Source: Weissella confusa
GTDB taxonomy: Bacteria > Bacillota > Bacilli > Lactobacillales > Lactobacillaceae
Assembly: GCA_041871065.1 (NCBI GenBank)
Contig: CP168942.1
Span: forward strand, 1,396,501 to 1,460,500
DNA: 64,000 nucleotides
Direction of reading: 5' to 3'
The notes under the pieces: model-generated
Databases searched by the model: none
What the model was told of the DNA's origin: nothing
Seen by the model: the letters and a program-made list of their open reading frames with translations, nothing else
Program-made: the position numbers and the translations under genes
In this document: positions 26,165-34,768 of the stretch, one piece after another
Layout: the number at the start of each line of letters is the position of its first letter
Position numbering within the stretch: the first letter of the stretch is position 1

Positions 26165-27640
26165 AAATCTGTCTTTTGTAAGTAATACAGCTTGCTCGAT
26201 GAATTGAGCAAACATTGTTTCATCGGGATAGCGGGTCCAAATGAAGCCTGGTGTTACACCAAATTGCGAAATTTCAACATCTGATATGTAGAAATCGGTA
26301 TCTGGACGAAATTCATGCGCCACTATCACATTAATCATCGGCGAACGCTTCAACCGATCTTGAATCAATTCTTCAAGTGCCGGCAAATTCGTCATATCAA
26401 TCACCACGATAATCGCCGGTAAGATGGACTGTTTTGATAAATTCCGAATCATCGCATCTAAATATTCTTCAAACAAGGAATTAACCAGTACCTGCTCATC
26501 AAACCCAATTTTCTCCGCCAGATTATGGAGGACCCGCAAAACAAATGCTGTATGAATCGGAAAGTCACGCTGCGCAATTTCCAATTCAGGTGTTGGTCGG
26601 TACCCGTAAACGCTAAAATACGCTGTCCGCATATTGATTGCTGAGAGTTGTGATGTCACACGATTCAAGATGCGTTCCGAAAGTTCCTGGTTAAATAACG
26701 CTTGGTACTCCGTCTTAACAATGGTTTTAAATCGCGCCAATTTTTTCTGAGCCACTTCCGTCAATAACGACACCGGTACGCTCGAAGCAAACCCAGTTGA
26801 GTACAGACTCGCTATCGCAAAATCAGCTTCACGTTCCAAAACAGCTGTTGGTAAAGACACAAACGAGCACATTAACTCAATTAACCCAGCTCGTGTCGCC
26901 TGATGTTCAGCATCCCAATTGTCTGAAGCCGTCAACAAGGCTGGAATTTCCTCAGATAATAGATGATGATCGTTAATTAAGCGATAATACCAAATGGTAA
27001 ATTGCATTCGCATTGCTTGTTTCGTCGTTTCACGTAACGGAATATTAAATAGATTTGCAATTGCATGTACGGCTTGCTCAGTTCGATCGCGCATTTCTGG
27101 TGGAAATGGAATCTCATGGTTACCATAGGCTTGCCGCATCAAACCGAAGAAAAATATGCGGATAGTAGTTTCGTTACCGACTAATCCGCTATGCAACGTC
27201 AACTTAATATTTGCTTTTTTCAGAACGGCGGCAATTTTACTTTTGGCTGCCCGCGCAATTGGCACACTCGTGTGGTAAGTTTCGGCGAACTGTTCATACG
27301 AATCGAACGTTCCGGTAAAAATAACGCCGAGCAATTGCCAAACCACTGATTTTTGTCGGTAATCAAAAGCAACCGTTTTAATATCGACCAACACCGATCG
27401 ATCAACGATAACCGCTTTTTGCTTTTCGTCATAAATATACGCAGTTCGTTCATTTGGAAAATGCACCACTAAGTCATCGAATAACATCGTAATCGTCGAT
27501 AACGTTCGATACCGCGACCACCCCAGCGATGTCACAATGCGCTTAATTGGTAAAAAACTATCTGACCGCGTCGCTAAATAGGTCAGTAACGTTAATTTGT
27601 CTTGCTCTTTCTTTTCTAACACCCACGTTAATTCATCCAT
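26153..27640 (-). CDS. Mga-like transcriptional regulator
   Basis: The 495-residue protein (ATG at 27640, MDELTWVLEKKEQ) has the Mga/AtxA/RofA-type layout: an N-terminal winged helix (about 10-60), a second Mga HTH domain (about 80-160, ending in VLKKANIKLTLHSGLVGNE), two PRD-like helical domains (about 165-380) and a C-terminal EIIB-like fold (about 400-490, ILPAIIVVIDMTNLPALEE). Regulators of this class control surface-protein genes and may respond to PTS phosphorylation. It lies directly upstream of the WxL operon on the same strand, so control of the WxL and adhesin genes is the obvious guess. Its start precedes a tRNA cluster by about 170 nt. Confidence 0.85.
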   Translation of the reverse strand: MDELTWVLEKKEQDKLTLLTYLATRSDSFLPIKRIVTSLGWSRYRTLSTITMLFDDLVVHFPNERTAYIYDEKQKAVIVDRSVLVDIKTVAFDYRQKSVVWQLLGVIFTGTFDSYEQFAETYHTSVPIARAAKSKIAAVLKKANIKLTLHSGLVGNETTIRIFFFGLMRQAYGNHEIPFPPEMRDRTEQAVHAIANLFNIPLRETTKQAMRMQFTIWYYRLINDHHLLSEEIPALLTASDNWDAEHQATRAGLIELMCSFVSLPTAVLEREADFAIASLYSTGFASSVPVSLLTEVAQKKLARFKTIVKTEYQALFNQELSERILNRVTSQLSAINMRTAYFSVYGYRPTPELEIAQRDFPIHTAFVLRVLHNLAEKIGFDEQVLVNSLFEEYLDAMIRNLSKQSILPAIIVVIDMTNLPALEELIQDRLKRSPMINVIVAHEFRPDTDFYISDVEISQFGVTPGFIWTRYPDETMFAQFIEQAVLLTKDRFKGQ

Positions 27641-27814
27641 CCCCACACGCCCCCAATCCTTGTATTTAGTGTACGGAACACACGAATTTAGTGCAAGGGG
27701 AGACACTTTTTGAAGAAAAGTCGACTTTTTTTGAAATTAGGTGTTGCATGATAAATATCCATCTGGTATATTATTATCTGTTGTTAAGAGCGGTAAGCAA
27801 TTAACAAAGTTCAT

Positions 27815-27886
27815 GGCCCATTGGTCAAGCGGTTAAGACTCCGGTTTTTCACACCGGCATCCAGGGTTCGACTCCCTGATGGGCTA
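27815..27886 (+). tRNA. tRNA-Glu(TTC), copy 1
   Basis: A 72-nt cloverleaf with acceptor stem GGCCCAT/ATGGGCT, D-loop GGTCAAGCGGTTAAGA, anticodon stem CCGGT/ACCGG around TTTTCAC (anticodon TTC) and T-arm GGGTTCGACTCCC. CCA is not encoded. First of three tandem copies. Confidence 0.95.
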
Positions 27887-27921
27887 TTACTTTTAACGAA
27901 GTAATCAATAAACAATTTCAT

Positions 27922-27993
27922 GGCTCATTGGTCAAGCGGTTAAGACTCCGGTTTTTCACACCGGCATCCAGGGTTCGACTCCCTGATGAGCTA
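27922..27993 (+). tRNA. tRNA-Glu(TTC), copy 2
   Basis: Same as copy 1 except for a compensatory change in the acceptor stem: GGCTCAT/ATGAGCT, so a C-G pair has become T-A. The paired change argues it is functional. Spaced 35 nt after copy 1. Confidence 0.95.
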
Positions 27994-28027
27994 TTGCCTT
28001 TGTCGATTAGGCATTCAACATTTTCAT

Positions 28028-28099
28028 GGCCCATTGGTCAAGCGGTTAAGACTCCGGTTTTTCACACCGGCATCCAGGGTTCGACTCCCTGATGGGCTA
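28028..28099 (+). tRNA. tRNA-Glu(TTC), copy 3
   Basis: Identical to copy 1 over 72 nt, anticodon TTC. A short hairpin GACATCCAGT...ACTGGGTGTC with TTTTTTGTTT follows at about 28105-28138 and probably terminates the tRNA-Glu transcript. Confidence 0.95.
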
Positions 28100-28104
28100 T
28101 CTTG

Positions 28105-28138
28105 ATAGACATCCAGTTTACTGGGTGTCTTTTTTGTT
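28105..28138 (+). terminator. Terminator after tRNA-Glu cluster
   Basis: Imperfect stem AGACATCCAGT/ACTGGGTGTCT followed by TTTTTTGTTT on the plus strand. Confidence 0.75.
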
Positions 28139-28195
28139 TCATTTATTCAACTTGAAACAATCAAAAATCATGTTTATAATATTAAATATTGTTAT

Positions 28196-28284
28196 GGAGC
28201 TATGGCAGAGTGGTAATGCAGCGGACTCGAAATCCGCCGAACCGGTGTTGAGCCGGCGCACGGGTTCAAATCCCGTTGGCTCCT
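28196..28284 (+). tRNA. tRNA-Ser(CGA)
   Basis: Class II tRNA with long variable arm (CCGGTGTTGAGCCGG). Acceptor stem GGAGCTA/TGGCTCC, anticodon loop CTCGAAA (CGA) and T-arm CGGGTTCAAATCCCG. The base at the discriminator position appears to be T rather than the usual G for serine tRNAs. CCA is not encoded. Confidence 0.92.
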
Positions 28285-28289
28285 TCCTA

Positions 28290-28328
28290 AAAAAGCACGT
28301 TTCGAAATTAATCCGAAACGTGCTTTTT
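28290..28328. terminator. Bidirectional terminator between tRNA-Ser and surface protein
   Basis: Fifteen-bp stem AAAAAGCACGTTTCG/CGAAACGTGCTTTTT with a 9-nt loop. It has A/T runs on both sides, so it can serve tRNA-Ser (plus) and the surface protein (minus). Confidence 0.88.
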
Positions 28329-28349
28329 GTTTACTATTTTTCTGCTTAT

Positions 28350-29882
28350 TTACTTCTCTTCGGTATCGTCGTTTACTTCAGCAACTTGCGCTTGCTTTGC
28401 CCAACGCATACCAAGATAAACTAAGCCAACAAATACCAAGACCGCGACTGACCAAATAGCCACTACTGCTTGCGTACTCAAGCCAGCAGCTCGCTTCAGG
28501 AAGTCATTCTTATGCTTTACTTCCTTAGCTGGTGCCTTGGCCGTCGTCTTCGACTTCACTGGCATGTCCACTTCCAATGGTCCGTGCAACGGATCATTAA
28601 CGGCTCCGTGATGCAACGTTGCATTAGCAGCTGCCGGCACTTGCTTAGCTGGTGCTTGGGTTGCCGTTTGCGTTGTCGCCGGCGTTGTTGCCGTTGGCAC
28701 GAACACGACCGTTGATACAGCTGGCGTCACAGTTGTTGCGGCTGGTGTCGTAGCTGCCGGTGTGATCGGTGTGCTTGGCGCTGGTGTTGGTGTTGGCGTT
28801 GACCCACCGCCATTATTTGGTGCTGGCGTAGGTGTCGTTTGGACAATCAATTGACCAGTAGCTTCACCACCAAACACACCCTTTTCTACGTCAGCCGGTT
28901 GACTAACCTTCACGCTATATTGACCAGCGGCCAACTTACCACCGTTAAAGGTCGTATAATCTGAATCGTTTTGGCTAAGTGATACCGTTACCGGTTGACC
29001 ATTACCAGCGATGTACAAATCGGTTGGGTTGATCTTTTCGGCAGCTAACTTAGTGGCATTCACAACCGCCAAATTATTTGCCTTGAAGTCCAATGATTGG
29101 CTTGAAACTTCAATTCGCGTTGCCGTTTCACCGTTTGGCCCCTTCAAAGATAATGGGCGTGTACTGTAATTTGCAGCATCGCTCCAGTCGGTATCATTCT
29201 GATCATAATCGACACGCCATGATGTCGCCCCGACAATCTTATCCAAATTACCTGACAAAACACGTTCTGGATTGTAGATAATCGCATCCCCACCAACTAC
29301 ACCATCCGTCGACTTACCTGCCAAAATCAATTGATTCAAGCGGGTCGCGTCATCTTTCCCAAGCGTGATAGTTGGTACAGTCTTGCTGCCATCCTTGTGC
29401 GTCAAGGTCACCGGCTTAGCAAAATCTCCTTCAAGTTGCATCTCGCTGGCCATACCCGGCGTGTCCTCTGCGTAGACAGCCAATGCATCACGAGACCCAC
29501 CCAACAAGTTGGCAGTTCCAGTTACCGTCGTAATACCTTGCAAGGCACCCTTTACCACTGAAGGCTTCTCACCTTGGAAGTAAAGATACGTTTGTTGATT
29601 GGCAGTTGAAGCAATTGACGTCCCCTCGCCATTTGGATTCAAAGTCACGCCGTTCAAATAAAGATTGACCTGACCATCTGCTGTTTTCGTTTGTTTTACA
29701 GTCCCACCTGCAAAAGTCACCGTGCCATCAATATTTGAAAGCACCTGCGTTCCGTTTGAAATTTTTACCCCGTAGTCTGCTGCTGAAACACTTTGTGCCG
29801 CTGGTAATGTAAGTAGGCCTGCGAAGGGTACAATCACCGTCGCCAACATTGCCCCTCTAAACAACCTAGTCACTTTTTCCAT
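28350..29882 (-). CDS. Secreted surface protein with stalk and C-terminal membrane anchor
   Basis: The 510 residues start at the ATG at 29882 (ribosome binding site region AGAGGTGGGGAC). Signal peptide 1-35 (TLPAAQSVSAA-DYG). An ectodomain of about 310 residues appears beta-rich, with a carbohydrate-binding-like first half (NIDGTVTFAGGTVKQTKTADG) but no family I can name. A Pro/Thr/Ala stalk follows (about 345-440, TPAPNNGGGSTPTPTPAPS), then a single membrane segment (about 468-488, VVAIWSVAVLVFVGLVYLGM) and an acidic tail. There is no LPXTG. Same anchor style as the other surface proteins in this window. Confidence 0.75.
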   Translation of the reverse strand: MEKVTRLFRGAMLATVIVPFAGLLTLPAAQSVSAADYGVKISNGTQVLSNIDGTVTFAGGTVKQTKTADGQVNLYLNGVTLNPNGEGTSIASTANQQTYLYFQGEKPSVVKGALQGITTVTGTANLLGGSRDALAVYAEDTPGMASEMQLEGDFAKPVTLTHKDGSKTVPTITLGKDDATRLNQLILAGKSTDGVVGGDAIIYNPERVLSGNLDKIVGATSWRVDYDQNDTDWSDAANYSTRPLSLKGPNGETATRIEVSSQSLDFKANNLAVVNATKLAAEKINPTDLYIAGNGQPVTVSLSQNDSDYTTFNGGKLAAGQYSVKVSQPADVEKGVFGGEATGQLIVQTTPTPAPNNGGGSTPTPTPAPSTPITPAATTPAATTVTPAVSTVVFVPTATTPATTQTATQAPAKQVPAAANATLHHGAVNDPLHGPLEVDMPVKSKTTAKAPAKEVKHKNDFLKRAAGLSTQAVVAIWSVAVLVFVGLVYLGMRWAKQAQVAEVNDDTEEK

Positions 29883-30017
29883 TGTCCCCACCTCTTCTAA
29901 AAATTGCTTCGTAACTAATTTGTAACAATAGGATACGGCCATTTGCTCTATATTTCACGTGACAACCCTCAAATTCATAAAACGTTCACATAATTCACAA
30001 AATAGTCGAAAGCATAC

Positions 30018-30067
30018 AAAAAGACGACCCACGCAGACCGGAAGTGATCTGTGTAGGTCGTCTTTTT
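30018..30067. terminator. Strong bidirectional terminator
   Basis: AAAAGACGACC...GGTCGTCTTTT with an inner CAGA/TCTG stem, T runs on both strands. Lies between the MFS gene and the promoter region of the surface protein. Confidence 0.88.
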
Positions 30068-30143
30068 TGTCGTTATAAACTCGAATCTTATCTCTATCTA
30101 ATGTAGCAGATTTTTCAACTTTTCGCTAATGTTTTAATAGTGA

Positions 30144-31331
30144 TTAACGCTTAACATGGCGACCGTGTACCAAGAAGTACCAAACCAAGGCAATAATCGC
30201 AAAGGCAATCATCAACTCGTACAATCCTACAAAACCAATACTTGGTTCAATCAAACCAAGCAAGTATGGGCCAACACCAAATGCCAAATCAAAGAAAATA
30301 AAGTACGTTGATGTGGCATATGACATACGCTCAGGTGGCACAATCTTCGCAATTGTAGCTTGGGCGGCTGATTGGAAGTTTCCAAACCCAACCCCGATGA
30401 AAATCGCAGCCAACACAAAGACCCAAACGTTTGTGACATGGCTCAATAGCACAAAACCAATGGCTAACAAAATCAACCCTGGGTAAATAATGTAGTTTTC
30501 GTTCTTTTCATCAGCCAAACGACCTGTAAATGGTCGACTAATGAAAATCACCGCCGCGTAAATCAAGAAGAAGTACTCAGTCACTGATGACATGTGTTGT
30601 GCCTTCATAAAGAAACTCAAGTAACTTTGGATGGCTGAGTAAGTCAACGTGGCAATGAATAAGGCAATTGCCAATGGTACTGCCTTAGGCTCCAAAAACT
30701 GCTTAAGGCCGGTTGGCTTGTCAGCCGTTTCAACCTTTTTAGCTGTGTGAGCCTTAATATCAACCGCCTGCTTGTGAATCAAAATCGTTGCCAAAAAGGC
30801 CAACGCAGCAATCACGGTTTCGACGTTAAACAAGAAGCCATAGCCAATCTTGCTCAAGGCCAATCCCAAGAATGGACCCATTGCTGTGGCAATAACTGTA
30901 CTCAATGAGAAATATGAAATTCCTTCACTGCGACGCTCTTCCGGTACAACAAACACAACTGCCGTATTTGTAACTGTCCCGATTAGTCCAATCATCATTC
31001 CTTGGACAAAACGTAGTACCAATAATGAAATCATTGACGTTGCGACGTGATAAGCCAGCATACTAGGAATCAATACAAAGGCCCCGACCATCATCATCGT
31101 CTTAGTTGAAAAGCGTGCGAGCACCGCACCAGACATCATACGCATGACGAGTGAGCCAATAACCACGATACCAACTAGCAAACCACTACTTGCTGTTGAT
31201 AGATGGAGCACATCGACTGCATATGGCCCAACGGCAACAATCAAACTGTAAAACGTCATCAAAACTAGGAAGTTAATCAGCGCAATTTCAAGAAATGACT
31301 GGTTAAAGATCTTGGTTTTTTCGGAATTCAT
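30144..31331 (-). CDS. MFS transporter
   Basis: The 395-residue protein from the ATG at 31331 (ribosome binding site GTAGAGG) has twelve predicted membrane helices with a central cytoplasmic loop (about 195-215, HTAKKVETADKPTGLKQF). The first half carries the drug/sugar efflux-type region LARFSTKTMMMVGAF. Members of this subfamily (YfcJ/YhhS-like) export sugars or small molecules; substrate unknown. It is a single gene divergent from the SnoaL-like gene at 31529. Confidence 0.87.
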   Translation of the reverse strand: MNSEKTKIFNQSFLEIALINFLVLMTFYSLIVAVGPYAVDVLHLSTASSGLLVGIVVIGSLVMRMMSGAVLARFSTKTMMMVGAFVLIPSMLAYHVATSMISLLVLRFVQGMMIGLIGTVTNTAVVFVVPEERRSEGISYFSLSTVIATAMGPFLGLALSKIGYGFLFNVETVIAALAFLATILIHKQAVDIKAHTAKKVETADKPTGLKQFLEPKAVPLAIALFIATLTYSAIQSYLSFFMKAQHMSSVTEYFFLIYAAVIFISRPFTGRLADEKNENYIIYPGLILLAIGFVLLSHVTNVWVFVLAAIFIGVGFGNFQSAAQATIAKIVPPERMSYATSTYFIFFDLAFGVGPYLLGLIEPSIGFVGLYELMIAFAIIALVWYFLVHGRHVKR

Positions 31332-31467
31332 AAAAACCTCTACTTTCAAAATTAAACAAATAAGTGCCCTTTTTTGTTGTGATTAACAAAAAGCGTCGCC
31401 TTAGAAAGACGACTTATCTACTTTACGCTTATTTTTAAGAAGTAGCAAACTTAAGTGACCATTCCGT

Positions 31468-31496
31468 TTGACGCGTCCTTTTCAGAAGCAGATAAT
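31468..31496 (+). promoter_or_regulatory. Promoter of the 31529 gene
   Basis: -35 TTGACG (31468-31473), 17-nt spacer, -10 GATAAT (31491-31496), about 30 nt before the start codon. Confidence 0.75.
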
Positions 31497-31528
31497 GAAT
31501 TATAGTCTAATTAGAAAGAAGCACATTC

Positions 31529-31879
31529 ATGTCAGCATCTACACCTATGTACCAAGTCATCAGTTATCTGAATGATTTGGACGGGAGCTATGTCTCCCTA
31601 TTTGCGCCAGACGCCATTGTCTCTGATGTTGCTTCAAAGCAAATCAGTGTCGGGTTGCCTGACATTCAAAGCTATTTTAAGCAATACTTCTTTGCGCATA
31701 ACGTCCAAACGAGTATTCACTCCGTCGAACCTTTAAATGACGAAGTCCTAGCTCACGTCACCTTCCACGGTGATTTTTCTGACAAATTCGCCCCGGACGG
31801 CAATGTCGATGCCACCATTGAATTGGCCGCTACTGGTCACAAGATTCATAAGATGATTATCAAACTAGACGCTGCCTAA
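31529..31879 (+). CDS. NTF2/SnoaL-like small protein
   Basis: The 116-residue protein fits the NTF2-like cone fold: an N-terminal helix region (YQVISYLNDLDGSYVSLFAPDAIVSD), a middle helix pair (GLPDIQSYFKQYFF) and four C-terminal strands (TSIHSVEPLNDEVLAHVTFHGDF). Related proteins are called nuclear transport factor 2 family or SnoaL-like; ligand unknown. It shares a promoter with the next gene 44 nt downstream. Confidence 0.7.
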   Translation: MSASTPMYQVISYLNDLDGSYVSLFAPDAIVSDVASKQISVGLPDIQSYFKQYFFAHNVQTSIHSVEPLNDEVLAHVTFHGDFSDKFAPDGNVDATIELAATGHKIHKMIIKLDAA

Positions 31880-31923
31880 TGTGGTATGCTTAGTTTACTA
31901 ATTAATAGAGAGTGAGCAAACAC

Positions 31924-32319
31924 ATGGCCACGTATAATTTGACAGACATCCTCGACATCGTAAAGTTGTGGGGTGTTGATTACCCAAACAAGCAAAAGAA
32001 CCGTGTTAAGTACGACGCGTTCAAGAAGGATCTCCGCAAGAAGATTGAGGAAACATTCGATACCGAGGCTGATGCTTTAGCAGCCGTCACGCCAGAACTA
32101 GCCGCACCGGTTAAGCCAAACCCAGTAACTGGTCAAACGACTACTTACTCAGCTCGTCACATCGTTTGGCTGTTCGAACAACCCCTTTTCTTGGTTTGGG
32201 TGATTAAGCACAGCGCTCGCCAAGAAGCTTTGCTACCTTTGTTGAAGGCTGAAAAGACGCGTTCTGAAGTTGGCGATACGGAAGAAAACGCCGAAGCAAT
32301 CATTAATAACTGGCACTAA
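31924..32319 (+). CDS. Conserved small cytoplasmic protein, unknown function
   Basis: The 131-residue product starts at the ATG at 31924 (ribosome binding site GAGAGTGAG). It is helical and basic in the N-terminal part (NKQKNRVKYDAFKKDLRKKIEE) and has a hydrophobic helix in the middle (IVWLFEQPLFLVWVIKHSA). I do not recognise the family. The basic first half could bind nucleic acid, but that is only a guess. Second gene of a two-gene operon ending at a strong terminator. Confidence 0.65.
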   Translation: MATYNLTDILDIVKLWGVDYPNKQKNRVKYDAFKKDLRKKIEETFDTEADALAAVTPELAAPVKPNPVTGQTTTYSARHIVWLFEQPLFLVWVIKHSARQEALLPLLKAEKTRSEVGDTEENAEAIINNWH

Positions 32320-32364
32320 AAAATAGGATGGTATCTTGAGAAAATCGAGATACCATCCTATTTT
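32320..32364. terminator. Bidirectional terminator between convergent genes
   Basis: Seventeen-bp perfect stem AAAATAGGATGGTATCT/AGATACCATCCTATTTT, serving the plus-strand pair and pepQ. Confidence 0.92.
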
Positions 32365-32366
32365 GT

Positions 32367-33467
32367 TTAATCGATAATACGCAAATCCTTTGATGAGTGC
32401 GTGAATGAATCAGCACCTGTCTCCGTCATGACAACTGAGTCTTCGATACGAATTCCCAAGTCACCAGGAATGTAGATACCTGGCTCAATTGAGAAGGCCA
32501 TACCTGGTTGCAAAACCAAATCATTGCCAGTCGCAATTTGAATTGACTCGTGGACTGATGACCCAATACCGTGTCCTAGACGGTGCACGAAGTACTCACC
32601 GTAACCAGCCTTGGTAATAACATCACGGGCAATTGCATCCAACTCACCGGCAGTCATACCAGGCTTCGCTTGTGATTGGGCAGCCAATTGGGCTTCCAAG
32701 ACAACGTTATACACGTCGCGTTGGTGATCAGAAACTGACTTGTAGGCCACCGTACGCGTTGCGTCTGAAACGTAACCTTCGTAAATCGTTCCCAAGTCAA
32801 ACAAAGCCAAATCGCCGGCCTTCAACAAGGTTGAACCAGTGTCACCGTGTGGTTCAGCTGCGTGCGCACCGAATTGAACCAACGTCTCAAACGACATTCC
32901 CACAACACCCATTGACTTCAAGTCATATTCCAACTTGGCCATCACTTGAAGCTCTGAAACGCCTTCTTGCAATGCAGCAAAGGCAAATTCAAAGGCACGA
33001 TCCGCATCATCACCAGCCTTGTGCATCTTAGCAATTTCGTCTGGCGTCTTAATCAAGTGCATTTCAGTCATCAATGGTGACAAGTCAGCCACAAACTTGG
33101 CGTCTGGTACAGCCGTTTGCAACAACGCAGCACGGTCCAACGTCATTTGTGCCTTTTCAACGGCCCACTTAGTTGCGTGCGTCGTGTGTTGCTTAATATA
33201 GTTAGCAATCATTTGGTACGGTTGCTCGTGGTCTTGGTAACCGTAAACAGGATGCGTCCAACCGGCACCCTTTACCGCCTCGACTTCGAGTGCTGGCGCA
33301 AAAATAAACGGCTCATCTTGTGGAAAGACAACCAACGCCAAAACACGTTCGATTGGGTCAGATTCAAAGCCTGTCAAATAGGCAATTGAATGAAAATCTG
33401 AGAAGTAGGCGACGTCCAATTCATTGTCGTTCAACCATGATTGGATTTTTGTAAGTTTTTCAGTCAT
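32367..33467 (-). CDS. pepQ: Xaa-Pro dipeptidase (M24 metallopeptidase)
   Basis: Cytoplasmic prolidase, 366 residues. It has an N-terminal creatinase-like domain (1-130) and a C-terminal pita-bread catalytic domain with the metal ligands: Asp in LALFDLGTIYEGYVSDATRT, His in HRLGHGIGSSVHE, Glu in FSIEPGIYIPG and Glu in RIEDSVVM. Divergent from ccpA, the classic pepQ-ccpA arrangement of lactic acid bacteria. In that arrangement both genes face a shared control region with a cre site, as here. Confidence 0.94.
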   Translation of the reverse strand: MTEKLTKIQSWLNDNELDVAYFSDFHSIAYLTGFESDPIERVLALVVFPQDEPFIFAPALEVEAVKGAGWTHPVYGYQDHEQPYQMIANYIKQHTTHATKWAVEKAQMTLDRAALLQTAVPDAKFVADLSPLMTEMHLIKTPDEIAKMHKAGDDADRAFEFAFAALQEGVSELQVMAKLEYDLKSMGVVGMSFETLVQFGAHAAEPHGDTGSTLLKAGDLALFDLGTIYEGYVSDATRTVAYKSVSDHQRDVYNVVLEAQLAAQSQAKPGMTAGELDAIARDVITKAGYGEYFVHRLGHGIGSSVHESIQIATGNDLVLQPGMAFSIEPGIYIPGDLGIRIEDSVVMTETGADSFTHSSKDLRIID

Positions 33468-33602
33468 CTGAAATCCCCTCTTGTTTCACTTTTCTATCAT
33501 TGTACACTCATTTTCAGAAAATGACGCAATAGACCGATTATTTATGCTAAACTATTAACTTGTGATGTATCGAATGTTCTCATGAAAACATTTTATGAAA
33601 GC

Positions 33603-33631
33603 ATGATACAATAACCTTGTAACCGTTTGCA
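33603..33631 (+). promoter_or_regulatory. Extended -10 promoter and cre site of ccpA
   Basis: TGATACAAT (33604-33612) is an extended -10. Right after it TGTAACCGTTTGCA (33618-33631) fits the cre consensus TGNAANCGNNNNCA. Its place over the start region suggests CcpA autoregulation. Confidence 0.72.
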
Positions 33632-33711
33632 GATATGCAATTCGGTAAATGACTGAAAAGTTATGAAAAAGACAAAAATTCTGTATGAGAGATATTTAAA
33701 GGAGCATCAGC

Positions 33712-34716
33712 ATGGAAAAGCAGACCATCACGATTTATGACGTGGCCCGCGAAGCGAAAGTCTCAATGGCGACCGTTTCACGTGTTGTCAATGGCAACGC
33801 CAACGTTAAGCAAGAAACGAAAGAAAAGGTTGAAGCCGTTATCGAACGACTTGGTTACCGTCCCAACGCCGTTGCCCGTGGCTTGGCCTCACGTCGTACG
33901 ACGACAATTGGTGTCGTAATTCCCGACGTGACCGACCACTACTTCGCTGAATTGGCTCGTGGAATCGATGACGTCGCTGCCATGTACCACTACCAAATCA
34001 TCTTGGCTAACTCAGATGAATCTGACACCAAGGAATTGCAAGTTTTGGAAAACCTATTGAGCAAGCAAGTTGACGGTATTATCTTCATGGGTAATTTGAT
34101 TGACGATGATATCCGCAAGGAATTTGCTAAGGCTGATGTACCAATCGTTTTGGCTGGCTCAGTTGATGACGTAACTGATCAACCTTCTGTAAACATTGAC
34201 TACACAAGTGCCATCGGCGAAGCAACGACCAAGTTGTTGAAGAACGGTCACAAGCGTGTTGCCTTTGTGACGGGAAGCTTGGATCACGGTATCAACCGCG
34301 AATACAAGCTTAAGGGTTACATGAATGCTTTGGCTGTTGCTGGTGTTGATTACGATGAATCACTTGTTATTCAAGGTGATTACGACTATCAATCAGGCTA
34401 CCAAATGGCTGAAATGGTCCGTGACGCTAAGGCAACAGCCGCTGTTGTTGTTAACGACGAAATGGCTGCTGGCTTGTTGAACGCGATGACTGATGCTGGT
34501 GTTAAGATGCCTGAAGACTTTGAATTGATTACCAACAACAACTCAAAGTTGGCTGTTATGACGCGTCCACAAATGTCTTCAATTACGCAACCTATCTACG
34601 ACCTTGGTGCCGTTGCTATGCGTATGTTGACGAAGTTGATGAACCGTGAAGAATTGGCTGTTAAGAACATTATCTTGCCACACGGTTACGTTGATCGCGA
34701 CTCAACGAAGCAATAA
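33712..34716 (+). CDS. ccpA: Catabolite control protein A
   Basis: LacI-family master regulator of carbon catabolite control, 334 residues. N-terminal helix-turn-helix and hinge (TIYDVAREAKVSMATVSRVVNG ... ASRRTTTIGVVIPD) and a periplasmic-binding-protein-like core (about 60-334) that binds HPr-Ser-P. It binds cre sites; this window contains one before ccpA itself and others before the beta-glucoside operon. Start supported by AAAGGAG. Ends in a strong terminator. Confidence 0.96.
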   Translation: MEKQTITIYDVAREAKVSMATVSRVVNGNANVKQETKEKVEAVIERLGYRPNAVARGLASRRTTTIGVVIPDVTDHYFAELARGIDDVAAMYHYQIILANSDESDTKELQVLENLLSKQVDGIIFMGNLIDDDIRKEFAKADVPIVLAGSVDDVTDQPSVNIDYTSAIGEATTKLLKNGHKRVAFVTGSLDHGINREYKLKGYMNALAVAGVDYDESLVIQGDYDYQSGYQMAEMVRDAKATAAVVVNDEMAAGLLNAMTDAGVKMPEDFELITNNNSKLAVMTRPQMSSITQPIYDLGAVAMRMLTKLMNREELAVKNIILPHGYVDRDSTKQ

Positions 34717-34723
34717 TGACTAC

Positions 34724-34760
34724 AAAAAAGAGGAACGACTTAGCGGTCGTTCCTCTTTTT
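34724..34760. terminator. Terminator between ccpA and YtxH-type gene
   Basis: AAAAAAGAGGAACGAC/GTCGTTCCTCTTTTT, loop 6 nt, usable by both convergent genes. Confidence 0.9.
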
Positions 34761-34768
34761 GCGTCTCA

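Noticed and set aside
28092..28424. 110-residue plus-strand ORF over tRNA-Ser
   Set aside because: It runs through the tRNA gene and the terminator, has no ribosome binding site and no protein-like composition.
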